From: Paenibacillus alba
GTDB lineage: Bacteria; Bacillota; Bacilli; Paenibacillales; NBRC-103111
Assembly (NCBI RefSeq): GCF_013204855.1
Contig: NZ_JABMKZ010000002.1
Location: forward strand, 186,001-250,000
Length of the DNA stretch: 64,000 bases
Direction of reading: 5' to 3'
The position numbers were made by a program, and so were the translations under genes. Each line of letters opens with the position of its first letter. The stretch's first letter is position 1. Positions 43,308 to 53,078 of this stretch are shown here, one piece after another. The notes under the pieces were generated by a model, which worked only from the letters and a program-made list of their open reading frames with translations, searched no databases and was not told where the DNA came from.

Positions 43308-44276
43308 TTAATTATATTCAATTTTATGTACAAACTTTCCTGCTAGTATATCATTAATAATTTGGAAATGGGCAGAAAAATTTGCTGAATCCGTTACATC
43401 CACCCAATGAATGTCCTTCATATGCCGAAACCAAGATAATTGGCGCTTGGCATATCGGCGTGTGTCACGCTTCAACAGGGTGACTGCCGCTTCGAGACTC
43501 ATGTCCCCGTCCAGATAACTTACGATCTCTTTGTAGCCCAGAGCTTGCATGGAAATCGCTTGTTTGGGACAGCCGGCCGCAAGCAAAGACTCCACCTCTT
43601 CGAGAAGACCCTCCTGCATCATGGCATCAATCCGCTCTTCGATACGCTTATAAAGAAGCGCGCGGTCCATCGTTAAACCAATGATACATAGTTCGTAGGG
43701 CGACTCTTTTTTCTGGGAAGCCAAATGGGTTGACATCGTTTCACCGGAAACATGGTAAATCTCAAGCGCACGTATAACTCTTCTGCGATCATTGGCGTGC
43801 AGTCGATCCGCACTACCAGGATCAATCTCACGCAGCCTCTGATGAAGCGCCTCATCCCCACTCGAGAGGGCGAATGCTTCCTGTTCTTGGCGGAATGCTT
43901 CATCCATACTGACATCCGTAAACTGATAATTGTAACAGACGGATTCGATATAAAGGCCCGTTCCTCCTACGATAAAAGGAAGCTTGCCACGCGAGTGGAT
44001 GTCCATAATCAAATCCTTCACGCGCTCTTGAAATTCAGCGGCCGAGAAGGGATAAGAAGGATCGTGAATATCAATCAAATGATGCGGGACAAGCTTCTGC
44101 TCAGCTTCGCTCGCTTTGGCTGTTCCAATATCCATGCCACGATAGACCTGCATGGAATCACCGGAAATAATTTCGCAGCCAAACTGCTGGGCGATTTCTA
44201 AGCTCAGCTTGGTTTTGCCAACTGCCGTGGGACCAAGAAGCACGAGTAATTTCGGCTTGGCTGATGGGGCTAACAC
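43308..44276 (-). CDS. miaA: tRNA dimethylallyltransferase
   Basis: A 322-residue MiaA, which adds the isopentenyl group to A37 of tRNAs reading UNN codons. The P-loop is LLGPTAVGKTKLS (about 12-24), ISGDSMQVYRGMDIGTAK (about 38-55) is the conserved DSxQ active site, and PHHLIDI, VGGTGLYI and RRVIRALEIY follow. Translation starts at GTG (44276), overlapping the end of the methyltransferase gene by seven bases, with GGAG ten bases upstream. It is in a run mutS-S41-mutL-methyltransferase-miaA-hfq. Confidence 0.96.
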   Translation of the reverse strand: MLAPSAKPKLLVLLGPTAVGKTKLSLEIAQQFGCEIISGDSMQVYRGMDIGTAKASEAEQKLVPHHLIDIHDPSYPFSAAEFQERVKDLIMDIHSRGKLPFIVGGTGLYIESVCYNYQFTDVSMDEAFRQEQEAFALSSGDEALHQRLREIDPGSADRLHANDRRRVIRALEIYHVSGETMSTHLASQKKESPYELCIIGLTMDRALLYKRIEERIDAMMQEGLLEEVESLLAAGCPKQAISMQALGYKEIVSYLDGDMSLEAAVTLLKRDTRRYAKRQLSWFRHMKDIHWVDVTDSANFSAHFQIINDILAGKFVHKIEYN

Positions 44277-45046
44277 AGTCGAATCACTCCATACGTTGTT
44301 TTGGTCGTTGATCTTAAGACATGCTCGAATCCGAGCCGATCAAACTCTTTACTATCTCTGTTCTCTTTGAGCACGATGCTCTTGCGGGAGACACGTCTGG
44401 CTTCTGAGATGGAAGCTAAGCTAACTGCTTCATCGTTCGCGCTGCGCCGAAGATGAGAAATCGCTTGAGATTCCTCAATCGGACTGCGGAACATCGGGTC
44501 AAAATAAACGATATCCACACTTTGGTCAGCAAGCTGCTGCAAATAAGCGAGATGATTCATTTGTTTGACTTCGATACGTCTCATCGCTTCGTTAAGCTCC
44601 GCAATTTCTGATTCATACACGGCTAAGCCTTCATGAATCAGCATCGCCGGGATTTCTTCGCTTTCTAGAGCAGTCACTTTTCCCTGCTTGCCAACCGCAT
44701 AGGAAAAGACGATCGCATCCGAAGCTAATCCGGCTGTACAGTCCACAATAACTTGACCAACTTCTGCACCTGACGCCTCAATTAAGAGGTCGGATTCCCC
44801 CCGCTGCATCCGTTTCACACGAACGAGCGCCATACTCGGGTGGAAAAAGTACGCAGGATGGTCATCTTCATAGTACCTGATCTCATCTCTCGTCACAAGC
44901 AGAAGGGACTTTTCTTTATAATTTTTCCTAAGATGTTCCAAAGAATACTTTTTGCGCTGGACAAGTTGACCGCCATAATCGGCCGCTAGTCGTCCTGCTT
45001 TGTGCAGCAGTTCCATAGACGGATTGTATGAAGTTGTAACTAACAC
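44270..45046 (-). CDS. RsmJ-like SAM-dependent methyltransferase (YpiP-like)
   Basis: A 258-residue methyltransferase. Motif I is VDCTAGLASDAIVFSYAVG (about 100-118), and DIVYFDPMFRSP (about 181-192) matches the DPMFP motif of RsmJ (DUF548), which methylates G1516 of 16S rRNA. The N-terminal 60 residues are specific. In Bacillus the nearest relative is YpiP. The exact target is inferred. It is packed between mutL (4 bases) and miaA (overlapping), so part of the mismatch repair operon. Confidence 0.8.
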   Translation of the reverse strand: MLVTTSYNPSMELLHKAGRLAADYGGQLVQRKKYSLEHLRKNYKEKSLLLVTRDEIRYYEDDHPAYFFHPSMALVRVKRMQRGESDLLIEASGAEVGQVIVDCTAGLASDAIVFSYAVGKQGKVTALESEEIPAMLIHEGLAVYESEIAELNEAMRRIEVKQMNHLAYLQQLADQSVDIVYFDPMFRSPIEESQAISHLRRSANDEAVSLASISEARRVSRKSIVLKENRDSKEFDRLGFEHVLRSTTKTTYGVIRLC

Positions 45047-45050
45047 GGGT

Positions 45051-47081
45051 TTACATCACTCGCTTAAACATTTTTTCCAACTCATAAGTCGTAAAGCTAA
45101 CAACAATCGGTCGACCATGCGGACACGTATACGGATTACGGCAGCTTGCAAGACGGTCAATCAACGTTTCCATCTCCAGAACGCTGAGTCCTTGATTGGC
45201 TTTGATCGACGCTTTGCATGAACACATAATGGCTGCTTTTTCTCTTAGCTTGGCGATATCTACGGCCTTTTTCTCGCTCAGCACCCACTCGCACATTTCT
45301 TCAACGATCCCTTTTTCCTCACCGGAAGGGAACCAATGCGGATGAGCGCGAACGAGGAACGTATTCCCCCCGAAGGCTTCCATAAACACGCCCGCCTGTT
45401 CAAACAGAGACAGCTTGTCCGCAATCAAACCAGCTTCGGACGGTGTAAACTCCAATGTAATCGGAACGAGCAATTCTTGGCTTGCCTCAGCAGGATTGCC
45501 AAAACGCTCGTAATAATATTCATAGTTAATTCGTTCATGCGCGGCATGCTGGTCAATCAAGAAAAGTCCTTCTTCATTCTGCGCGACCAAATACGTGCCA
45601 TGCATTTGTCCAATGGGATCCAATCTTGGAAATGCCGGCAGTTTTGGCGTCTCGCTGTCCGTCGTGGACGGCAGCAAGTCCATGAAGGCTTCGTTCGTGC
45701 GGCGCTGCTGCTGGATCGAAGCGCTTCTTGGATTACCGATTGGAGGTGTATATGCGTTATTGGATGTTGATTGGGCACGAACCGGACTGGAAGCCGCTGG
45801 AGTGAATGTGCTTTTTGTGGACTCCACCGTTGGTGTCCACGCTGGGACTTCACTTGTTTTCCCTGAATCTGAGCGATACGGAGTCAAGATTTCTTTGATT
45901 TGAGGCGAAGCTTCTGCAAAGTTTTGAGCTTTGGACTCCCGCTGTTGACCAGCGCTATGAATCGACATCTCTGTTGGTGTGAAGGATTGCTGCTTAGGCG
46001 CAGGCTCCGGCTCTAATGTTCTTGCCAGATCCAGCTGTTCCTGCACGTAAGCGCCTTTCGGCGCTGCCGGCTTGACGCCTTGCGGGATCAGCACTTGCCT
46101 GCCGAACAATCGCTTCACTTCCGCTTCGATCAGTGCGGTCAACTCCGCTTCTTTGCTGAAGCGGACCTCAAGCTTGGATGGATGCACGTTCACATCCACC
46201 AGGGAAGGGTCCATCCCGATCTGCAGCACCGCGACGGGAAAGCGGTTGATCGGCAGCAGGGTATGATACCCCTGCAGCAGCGCTTGGTTCAGCGCGAAAT
46301 TGCGCACGTATCGACCATTCACGATGGTCGATATGCCGCCTCGGTTCGCGCGGGTCATCTCGGGCTTCGCCACGAAACCCGAGATGGTGTAATCCAAGCT
46401 TTCCACTTGGATTGGAAGCATTTGCTTGCCGATGGCCGTGCCATAGATGCCGGCAATCACCTGCAGCAAATCACCGTTGCCAAGCGTTTGGAGCAGCACG
46501 TTGCCGTTATGCTTCAACGAGAAAGCGATGCCGGGATGCGCTAGGGCCAATCTGTACAAATAATCAGAGATGTGCCCAAGCTCCGTCTGAATCGTCTTCA
46601 TATACTTCAAGCGAGCCGGCGTATTGTAAAACAAATCTCTTACCGTTACTTCCGTTCCACGCGAAGCAGCGGTTTCCTCGACACTGCGAATCGTGCCGCC
46701 TTCGATGAGAACTTTGCGCCCTAAGCCATCGGTAGTTGAGCTTGTGACGCATTCCAGCTTGGATACGGAAGCAATACTCGGCAAAGCCTCGCCTCGAAAA
46801 CCTAATGTCCGAATCGAAAATAAATCCTTGCTCGTTGCGATCTTGCTCGTCGCATGACGCTGAAACGCCAGCTCGCAATCCTCCAGCGCCATCCCAGACC
46901 CATTGTCGGATACGCGGATTAACTGAAGCCCGCCCTCTTCGATGGTCACGTCAATGCGTGTACTCTCAGCATCAACCGAATTCTCAACAAGCTCCTTCAC
47001 GACAGAGGAAGGGCGTTCCACCACTTCCCCGGCTGCTATCTGGTTCGCTATATGTTCGCTTAAGAGTTGAATTTTACCCAT
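45051..47081 (-). CDS. mutL: DNA mismatch repair protein MutL
   Basis: A 676-residue MutL. The GHKL ATPase has [23 protein letters not shown] (about 12-34, in parts [14 protein letters not shown] and VKELVENS), DNGSGM, RHATSKI and [11 protein letters not shown] long low-complexity Pro/Ser/Thr linker (about 340-480) follows. The C-terminal domain has the endonuclease motif [12 protein letters not shown] (DQHA-x2-E-x4-E), CPHGRP and the other zinc-site residues, so it should be a nicking-competent MutL as in B. subtilis. It follows the S41 protease by five bases. Confidence 0.97.
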   Translation of the reverse strand: MGKIQLLSEHIANQIAAGEVVERPSSVVKELVENSVDAESTRIDVTIEEGGLQLIRVSDNGSGMALEDCELAFQRHATSKIATSKDLFSIRTLGFRGEALPSIASVSKLECVTSSTTDGLGRKVLIEGGTIRSVEETAASRGTEVTVRDLFYNTPARLKYMKTIQTELGHISDYLYRLALAHPGIAFSLKHNGNVLLQTLGNGDLLQVIAGIYGTAIGKQMLPIQVESLDYTISGFVAKPEMTRANRGGISTIVNGRYVRNFALNQALLQGYHTLLPINRFPVAVLQIGMDPSLVDVNVHPSKLEVRFSKEAELTALIEAEVKRLFGRQVLIPQGVKPAAPKGAYVQEQLDLARTLEPEPAPKQQSFTPTEMSIHSAGQQRESKAQNFAEASPQIKEILTPYRSDSGKTSEVPAWTPTVESTKSTFTPAASSPVRAQSTSNNAYTPPIGNPRSASIQQQRRTNEAFMDLLPSTTDSETPKLPAFPRLDPIGQMHGTYLVAQNEEGLFLIDQHAAHERINYEYYYERFGNPAEASQELLVPITLEFTPSEAGLIADKLSLFEQAGVFMEAFGGNTFLVRAHPHWFPSGEEKGIVEEMCEWVLSEKKAVDIAKLREKAAIMCSCKASIKANQGLSVLEMETLIDRLASCRNPYTCPHGRPIVVSFTTYELEKMFKRVM

Positions 47082-47086
47082 ATTTC

Positions 47087-48523
47087 CTAGTTCCCCTTTA
47101 CTGCGCGAATGGAAACATTCTCTCCTTGGTCATTCACTTTCAGCTGTGGAAAATAATCATCAAACAGATCAACATTGACATAGCTTGCGCCATTTTCAAT
47201 GATCAACTTATCATCTTCAACTGGAATGGCATGCGTTCCTTTACTGTCAGCGACATCAACGGTACGATTGGCTTCATTCCAAGTAATCGTAGCTCCGACA
47301 AGTGCAGCAAGCCCCCGGGTTGACGCATATAATTTCCCGTTTTCATGAAAGCTGCCGAAGCCAGTTGCCGTTTCAACACCATTAAAGGTTACAGAATGCT
47401 TAGAAATCTGCACGTTAATATCCGCAATGCCGGATTGATGTAAAGCTGTGATTAACTGTGCCGCAGCTCCATCCACTTTAATATCTGGTGTGATGCCAAC
47501 TTTGTTCACTTTACGCTTGTTCGGCGTCAAGTACTCTTCAATCGTTACTTTCAGCGCACTGTTATTATCCAGTTGATAAAGCTGTTGCACGCTGCCTTTG
47601 CCGTAAGTTTGCATGCCGATTACTTTCGCTACGTTATAATCCTGCAAAGCGCCTGATAGCACTTCCGATGCGCTTGCGCTATTTTCATTAGCCAAAACAT
47701 AAACAGGAATGTTCAATTCCGAACCTCCTGTTATTAGAACAGGATCATCTTCGCCATTGCGATCACGCGTATGAATCAAGACGCCTTCTTTGACAAAATG
47801 TTTGGCAATGTTCTGTGCCGTGTCAACAAGGCCGCCTGGATTATTGCGCACATCGAGAATCAAAGTTTTCAAGCCTTTCGCTTGAAGCGCCGCTAATTGC
47901 GTGTCGAAATCTTCATCAGCGTCACTTGAGAAATCGGTAATTTGGATATAGCCAACACCATTAGAGAAGCTTTGGCTGTACACCTCGGGGACATTCACGC
48001 CTTTGCGAGTAAGTTCTACCGTAAGCTCTTTGCCAGCTCGCTCCACCGTAACTTTGACTTTGGAGCCTTCCACACCGACAATCTTGTTGCGCACTTCATC
48101 AATCGAAGTTTTGGAAGCGGTGACGCCATCGATAGCTCGAACATAATCATCACGCTTTAAGCCGGCAATTTCTGCTGGAGACCCTGCGAAAATTTCTGAC
48201 AAGTAGACTCCGCTCTCATCAATACCGATGCGCGCACCCATACCGACATAATTATTTTCCAGAGAACTGTTGAACTGACTGTATTCTTCCTTGCTAAAAA
48301 ATACCGTATATGGATCTTTTAATCCGGCAATCATTTGCTTGATGCTTTGATTCGCAAGCGCTTCTTCCGTCACACCGCTCACATGCATTTTACCGATGAT
48401 TTCTCGAACTTGCTGCGTTTGCAAATCTTCCTGTGCGATTGCACTTACGGGCAGCACCGTCATCAAAGCCGACGCAAGCGCTAAGGAAACCTTCATTGTT
48501 TTCAATCTTGGCTGTTTGTTCAT
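47087..48523 (-). CDS. Secreted S41-family C-terminal processing peptidase with PDZ and copper-amine-oxidase-like domain
   Basis: A 478-residue exported protease. Signal peptide about 1-30 ends ASA-IA. A PDZ domain (about 90-175; [22 protein letters not shown] segment [17 protein letters not shown]) is followed by the S41 domain (about 190-355; [31 protein letters not shown] with the catalytic Ser, and the Lys in [12 protein letters not shown]). The last 110 residues ([19 protein letters not shown], split as NGVETATGF and [13 protein letters not shown]) resemble the copper amine oxidase N-terminal-like domain common in Paenibacillus. It is between mutS and mutL, an unusual place. AAGGAG eight bases before the ATG. 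Confidence 0.9.
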   Translation of the reverse strand: MNKQPRLKTMKVSLALASALMTVLPVSAIAQEDLQTQQVREIIGKMHVSGVTEEALANQSIKQMIAGLKDPYTVFFSKEEYSQFNSSLENNYVGMGARIGIDESGVYLSEIFAGSPAEIAGLKRDDYVRAIDGVTASKTSIDEVRNKIVGVEGSKVKVTVERAGKELTVELTRKGVNVPEVYSQSFSNGVGYIQITDFSSDADEDFDTQLAALQAKGLKTLILDVRNNPGGLVDTAQNIAKHFVKEGVLIHTRDRNGEDDPVLITGGSELNIPVYVLANENSASASEVLSGALQDYNVAKVIGMQTYGKGSVQQLYQLDNNSALKVTIEEYLTPNKRKVNKVGITPDIKVDGAAAQLITALHQSGIADINVQISKHSVTFNGVETATGFGSFHENGKLYASTRGLAALVGATITWNEANRTVDVADSKGTHAIPVEDDKLIIENGASYVNVDLFDDYFPQLKVNDQGENVSIRAVKGN

Positions 48524-48562
48524 ATGCGTCTCTCCTTGAATTGTAGGATGAAATAAATAAGA

Positions 48563-51187
48563 TTATTGCAGCTTTTGCTTCCATTCGTATACTAAATTGA
48601 GCGCCTGCAGCGGCGTCATATTAATTAAATCAATCCCCTTCAGCTGGTCGATCACGAGCTGAGATTTGCCGTCCGGCTTCTTCTTGACGGCTGCGCTTGA
48701 GGGGCTGTCCTCCTCGAAGAGGGACAACTGCTGGATCGGGGCTGCCTTCGCCTGCGGAGCAGCCGTTGTTGCGGCGGTCTGAGCTGCGCCAGCCGCCCGC
48801 TCTTCAAAGCCATTCAGCAGCTCGTATGAGCGCTGAATGATCGTATCCGGGAGCCCGGCGATTTCGGCACAATAGATGCCGTAACTCGTACTGGCTGCCC
48901 CGGGAATGAGCTTGCGCAGGAAGGTGACCTGCCTGCCGCTCTCTTTCACAGCCATGCAGTGGTTGCGCAGATGCAGGAGGCTTTCCTCCAGATGGGCAAG
49001 CTCGTGGAAATGCGTTGACACAAGCGTCTTGCAGCCGATGCGGTCATGCAGGAATTCAATCACAGCCTGCGCGATGGCCATGCCTTCACCTGTTGAGGTG
49101 CCGCGGCCAAGCTCATCAATGATGACCAAGCTTCTGCTCGTTGCCTTCTCGGTCATGACTTGGATGTCCATCATCTCAACCATGAAGGTACTTTGCCCAC
49201 CGATTAAGTCATCGGCAGCACCGATCCTCGTGAAGATCCGGTCCGTGACCGGAATACGCGCGGATCGGGCAGGCACAAAGCAACCGATCTGCGCGAGCAG
49301 GCAGATGACGGCCACTTGCCGCATATAGGTACTTTTGCCGGCCATATTCGGACCGGTAATGAGCAGGATGCGGCCCTGCTCTTGCTCCAGACGGGTATCG
49401 TTCGCGATGAACGAGCCGTCTTGGATGACCGCCTCCACAACGGGATGGCGGCCTTCTTCGATCAACAGATCGAAGCCTTCGCCGATCTCCGGCTTGCGGA
49501 AGTGCTGCGCCGCGCTGACCGCAGCCAGCGATTGATACACATCGGCGGTCGCAATCACTTCCGCCAGCTTCTGCAATCTGGAGATATGCTGCGAGATCCG
49601 GTCGCGAAGCTCCGTGAAAAGCTCATACTCCAGATCAACCATTTTATCCTGCGCTTCCAGAATGAGCGCTTCTTTCTCTTTGAGCTCCGGCGTCACATAA
49701 CGCTCGGCATTGGCCAGCGTTTGTTTGCGCTCGTAACGGCCTTCCTGCAAGGCAGACATATTCGCCTTCGTCACTTCAATAAAGTAACCAAACACTTTGT
49801 TGTAACCGATTTTCAGCGACTTGATGCCTGTCGCCTCCCGCTCCTGACGCTCAAGCTCAGCGATCCACTGCTTGCCGTTCTTGCTTGCTTCCCTGAGTTG
49901 ATCCAGATAAGGCTGGTAGCCTTCCCGAATCATGCCGCCATCGCGGATGGACACCGGAGGCTCATCTTCAATGGCGCTGGCAATCCATGACATCACATCA
50001 TCGCAGTTGTCCATATTGTCGACCAGCTTGCGCAGTGTTTCAGAACCGGAAGCTGCACATACCTCTTGCAGCAGCGGAACCTGCTGCAAGGAATGCTTCA
50101 AAGCGATCATATCGCGGGCATTCGCATTCCCGTAGGAGATACGCGCCACCAATCGCTCCAAATCATAAACTTCCTTCAATGCCTGCTTCACATCTTCACG
50201 GACGATAAGCTGATTATAGAGAAGATTAACAGCCTCCAAACGCTCTTCGATGCGCGAAACGCTCATCAGCGGCTTCTCAATCCAGCGGCGCAGCATGCGC
50301 GCTCCCATCGCCGTGACGGTTTTGTCCAGCAGCCAAAGCAGTGAACCTTTTTTGGCGCGTTCGCGGACCGTTTCGACCAGTTCAAGATTTCTCCGGGTGA
50401 AAGGATCCATCGTCATGAATTGATCCGGCTCATACACACGAATATGCTTGACATGCGTCAGCGCGCGTTTCTGCGTTTCTTTCAAATAAGCCAGCAAGGA
50501 AGCTACACCTTGCCGATTCAAGCCGGATAGCGAAGCTAGAGCAGAATCTTCGGCGAAATGCTCATCCAGCAGCTTCTCATCGACCTCTGTCCACTCTGTT
50601 AATACCGTACTGCGCCCCCAGGCAATGCCTGTTTCGCGTATGGTAGCGAGAATTCCTTGACTCGTAATGATTTCTGACGGGTTGTACACATTAAGTTCAT
50701 CAACAACGAGCTCCCAAGAGCTGTTGAGCAGGGTCGTATACAGCTCGCCCGTTGAAATATCACAGGCTGTAAAAGCATAACTATTCGCCTCGTTCACAAT
50801 GGAAACGATGTAATTGTTGCTCGATTCCCCTAACAATTTGCTGTCCATAACCGTTCCAGGCGTGACAATCCGTACGATTTCACGGCGAACGACACCCTTG
50901 GCTTCAGCAGGATCTTCCACCTGCTCGCAAATCGCTACTTTATAGCCCTTCTCAATGAGCCGCGACATATAATTTTCTGCCGCGTGATGAGGGACTCCGC
51001 ACATCGGAATCTTCTCGTCAGCGCCGCCTTCTCGGCCAGTTAACGTAATCTCCAGCTCGCGTGAAGCATTAATCGCATCGTCAAAAAACATTTCATAAAA
51101 ATCTCCCAGACGAAAAAACAAAAAAGCATCCGGGACTTGCGCCTTCACGGCCAAGTATTGCTGAATCATCGGCGTATATTGGGCCAC
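48563..51187 (-). CDS. mutS: DNA mismatch repair protein MutS
   Basis: An 874-residue MutS. The mismatch-reading F-x-E is LGDFYEMFF (about 27-35). The ATPase has ITGPNMAGKSTYMRQ (about 612-626), IDELGRGTSTGEG (Walker B) and STHFHELAHLE. A beta-clamp-binding-like QLSLFEED is at the C-terminal linker. The start is the GTG at 51187 (MAQYTPMIQQYL) because GGAGG lies eight bases upstream; a TTG at 51202 would overlap that ribosome binding site. Leads the operon mutS-S41-mutL. Confidence 0.97.
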   Translation of the reverse strand: MAQYTPMIQQYLAVKAQVPDAFLFFRLGDFYEMFFDDAINASRELEITLTGREGGADEKIPMCGVPHHAAENYMSRLIEKGYKVAICEQVEDPAEAKGVVRREIVRIVTPGTVMDSKLLGESSNNYIVSIVNEANSYAFTACDISTGELYTTLLNSSWELVVDELNVYNPSEIITSQGILATIRETGIAWGRSTVLTEWTEVDEKLLDEHFAEDSALASLSGLNRQGVASLLAYLKETQKRALTHVKHIRVYEPDQFMTMDPFTRRNLELVETVRERAKKGSLLWLLDKTVTAMGARMLRRWIEKPLMSVSRIEERLEAVNLLYNQLIVREDVKQALKEVYDLERLVARISYGNANARDMIALKHSLQQVPLLQEVCAASGSETLRKLVDNMDNCDDVMSWIASAIEDEPPVSIRDGGMIREGYQPYLDQLREASKNGKQWIAELERQEREATGIKSLKIGYNKVFGYFIEVTKANMSALQEGRYERKQTLANAERYVTPELKEKEALILEAQDKMVDLEYELFTELRDRISQHISRLQKLAEVIATADVYQSLAAVSAAQHFRKPEIGEGFDLLIEEGRHPVVEAVIQDGSFIANDTRLEQEQGRILLITGPNMAGKSTYMRQVAVICLLAQIGCFVPARSARIPVTDRIFTRIGAADDLIGGQSTFMVEMMDIQVMTEKATSRSLVIIDELGRGTSTGEGMAIAQAVIEFLHDRIGCKTLVSTHFHELAHLEESLLHLRNHCMAVKESGRQVTFLRKLIPGAASTSYGIYCAEIAGLPDTIIQRSYELLNGFEERAAGAAQTAATTAAPQAKAAPIQQLSLFEEDSPSSAAVKKKPDGKSQLVIDQLKGIDLINMTPLQALNLVYEWKQKLQ

Positions 51188-51468
51188 CTTGCGTTCCTCC
51201 AACCAATCACAGTATTCATCATAAAACTATGAAACTAGCAATTAAAATTTTCATATGTGTGCAAAAAAGACATATCTAAGCTGCCCCTAAAGAGAGCTTT
51301 GGACGTGTAAGTACGTGTTCCCTATCGCGTAAGAGCTGATTTGACCTCCTGAGAAAATCCTGGTGAAAAGCGACAAGAGCCTCTAGAAATTGTTCTTCAA
51401 CCAGCCTCTAGAGACTCGCCATCTAACCGCTGAACGGTTATTTCCCAAGAGATCATTGTAGTAAGTTA
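51188..51468. other. 281-base spacer between the ligase gene and mutS
   Basis: Contains no recognisable gene. Seen: a direct repeat GCCTCTAGA at 51379-51387 and 51404-51412 whose CTCTAGA/TCTAGAG halves can also pair, and a small hairpin AACCG-CTGAA-CGGTT (51425-51439) that could help end the ligase transcript. No clear mutS promoter was found; TATGAT near 51220 lacks a good -35. An AGGAGG on the minus strand at 51344-51349 has no start codon after it. Confidence 0.5.
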
Positions 51469-52938
51469 TTATAACATGATTTGTTCTTCAAAAGCTTCTT
51501 TCCTATGATACGGAGCAATTTTCCAAGCCTTGCGAATATCCGCTCTTTCATCCCATGGTTCCATGGACATTACTCTTGCTTGGAGCCGATTCAGATCCGC
51601 TGCGTAGACCTCATACCCATTCAAATGTTCAAGATCCTGCCAAAGCTTCGCTACAGTGGGTTGAAGCCGCTGTTTATCTCCGCAATAGTAAGCTGCTTGC
51701 ACATCCGGCTCCTGCAAGGGTTGCCGCGTGAGCAGCCAATAATTGTCCGCAATCAGCGAAGCAAGAGCAAAGATGCCGCGCGTGATCACCGGCGACTGCA
51801 TCCAGCTCGGCAGTGTGCGGTACTCGAAGCCTCCGTGCGACTTCTTCCGAAAGTCGCCGAGAAAACCGTACCGAGGGCGGCGCTCGCGCGTCGTGTCGCC
51901 CTCGATCAAGATCAAGGGCAGCGCGAGGTAATTATCGAGCGCGCGCAGCAAATGCCCATTCAGCCAGCAGCGGCTGAAATGAATATGTCCGCCGAGGGGG
52001 TAGCCTCCCACCGGCATGCCGCCCGAGAGCCAAGCGAGGCTCTCGTCTGCAATCTTCCGCGTGGCGAGCTGCATCGTAGCCTGCAGATTCCTCGCCAGCT
52101 CCCGCGGGTCCGTGCTCGGCTGCGGGCGCAGCTCCGCCAGCGGAAGAATCAAGCGCTGCCCGCTGAGCACGATCGCATCGCAGCCCACCTCGCCCTCCCG
52201 CGTCAGGAAGCGGTCAGCGAAGACGACCTTGCCCTGCGGGCTCAGCAGCAGAAACTCGGGGTCGCTGCCAAGCATCACGCGCTCCTTACGGCGCAGCTCC
52301 TTCGCCAAGCCCATCTCGTAGCGGTCGATCGCTTGGGCATATAGCGAAGCGAGCCTCCCGTTCAGCTTCGGAACAGGATCGACATCCAATACCAACGTGT
52401 GACCGCTGCGCAGCACACCGATGGTGACTAACCCATAATCCAAACCCAATGCATAGATCGCTTTGACAGCTTCGCGGCTTGCTCTGCGAACATGAAAGCT
52501 TGCCCGCTCAGGAGCCACTTCTATGTAGGCCGAATGAACACTCGACTGTCTCTGATCAACGAGTGTTTTCTCCGATAACAACAAGGTTTCTTTTTTCTCA
52601 TATACGACTAATGTCTGCAAATGAAAGATAGCTACTTTATATTTATACGTAAAGGTTGGTCGTTCCTCCTTGCCGGCGCCAAGTGCACCATAGGAAGCAA
52701 TCGTCTTAATCCCATGCATTTGCAGCAATTCATCGCGCTTCGAACGTTTCTGAGCTCTCACAATCGCTTTAATTGGCTGTAAAGCTTGCCTATTCGGCAG
52801 CTCATCGTGCGCTGCTCCCCAGTGAATGATGATCCTGCCGCGCCAATTCTCAGGGAGCTTTGTTCCGCTGGGGACACGTATAAGTCCCGCCAGCTCCAGT
52901 GCTTCTTTTTCCTGTGCGTGCAGCAAAAAAGTTTCCAT
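51469..52938 (-). CDS. Predicted two-domain amide-bond ligase: ATP-grasp-like N-terminus fused to COOH-NH2 ligase
   Basis: A 489-residue protein. The C-terminal half (about 220-470) matches the phage phiEco32-type COOH-NH2 ligase type 2 family, a glutamine-synthetase-fold amidoligase group: MLGSDPEFLLL, PLAELRPQPSTDP, GGYPLGGHIHFSRC and GGFEYRTLPSW. The N-terminal half (about 30-215) looks ATP-grasp-like: PIKAIVRAQKRSKRDELL, AVKAIYALGLDYGLVTIGVL and LDVDPVPKL. Both folds form C-N bonds with ATP. The start at 52938 has GGGGAG eight bases upstream; TTG at 52998 adds 20 residues. It lies between cotE and mutS. No other name is known to me. A role in modifying coat protein is inference only. Confidence 0.75.
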   Translation of the reverse strand: METFLLHAQEKEALELAGLIRVPSGTKLPENWRGRIIIHWGAAHDELPNRQALQPIKAIVRAQKRSKRDELLQMHGIKTIASYGALGAGKEERPTFTYKYKVAIFHLQTLVVYEKKETLLLSEKTLVDQRQSSVHSAYIEVAPERASFHVRRASREAVKAIYALGLDYGLVTIGVLRSGHTLVLDVDPVPKLNGRLASLYAQAIDRYEMGLAKELRRKERVMLGSDPEFLLLSPQGKVVFADRFLTREGEVGCDAIVLSGQRLILPLAELRPQPSTDPRELARNLQATMQLATRKIADESLAWLSGGMPVGGYPLGGHIHFSRCWLNGHLLRALDNYLALPLILIEGDTTRERRPRYGFLGDFRKKSHGGFEYRTLPSWMQSPVITRGIFALASLIADNYWLLTRQPLQEPDVQAAYYCGDKQRLQPTVAKLWQDLEHLNGYEVYAADLNRLQARVMSMEPWDERADIRKAWKIAPYHRKEAFEEQIML

Positions 52939-53007
52939 GGCCTTGGCTCCCCATTCCTCACATGCCCTATCCGTCCACTCGACGGTACATATGCCCAATT
53001 ATTGACA

Positions 53008-53037
53008 AAAAACAAAAAAGAGGGCAAATGCCCTCTG
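53008..53037 (-). terminator. cotE terminator
   Basis: AGAGGGCA pairs with TGCCCTCT (53019-53036) around a 2-4 base loop, then TTTTTTG and TTTTTT on the minus strand. It lies about 45 bases after the cotE stop. Confidence 0.92.
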
Positions 53038-53078
53038 CCGAACCTCTATCGCCCGCATACACTGGCGTATAAAGATTC

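Noticed and set aside
49316..49990. A 224-residue frame on the plus strand
   Set aside because: It is antisense to the MutS ATPase region and has no motif.
51481..52344. A 287-residue frame on the plus strand
   Set aside because: It is entirely antisense to the amidoligase gene, rich in Arg and Ala, and has no recognisable motif or ribosome binding site.
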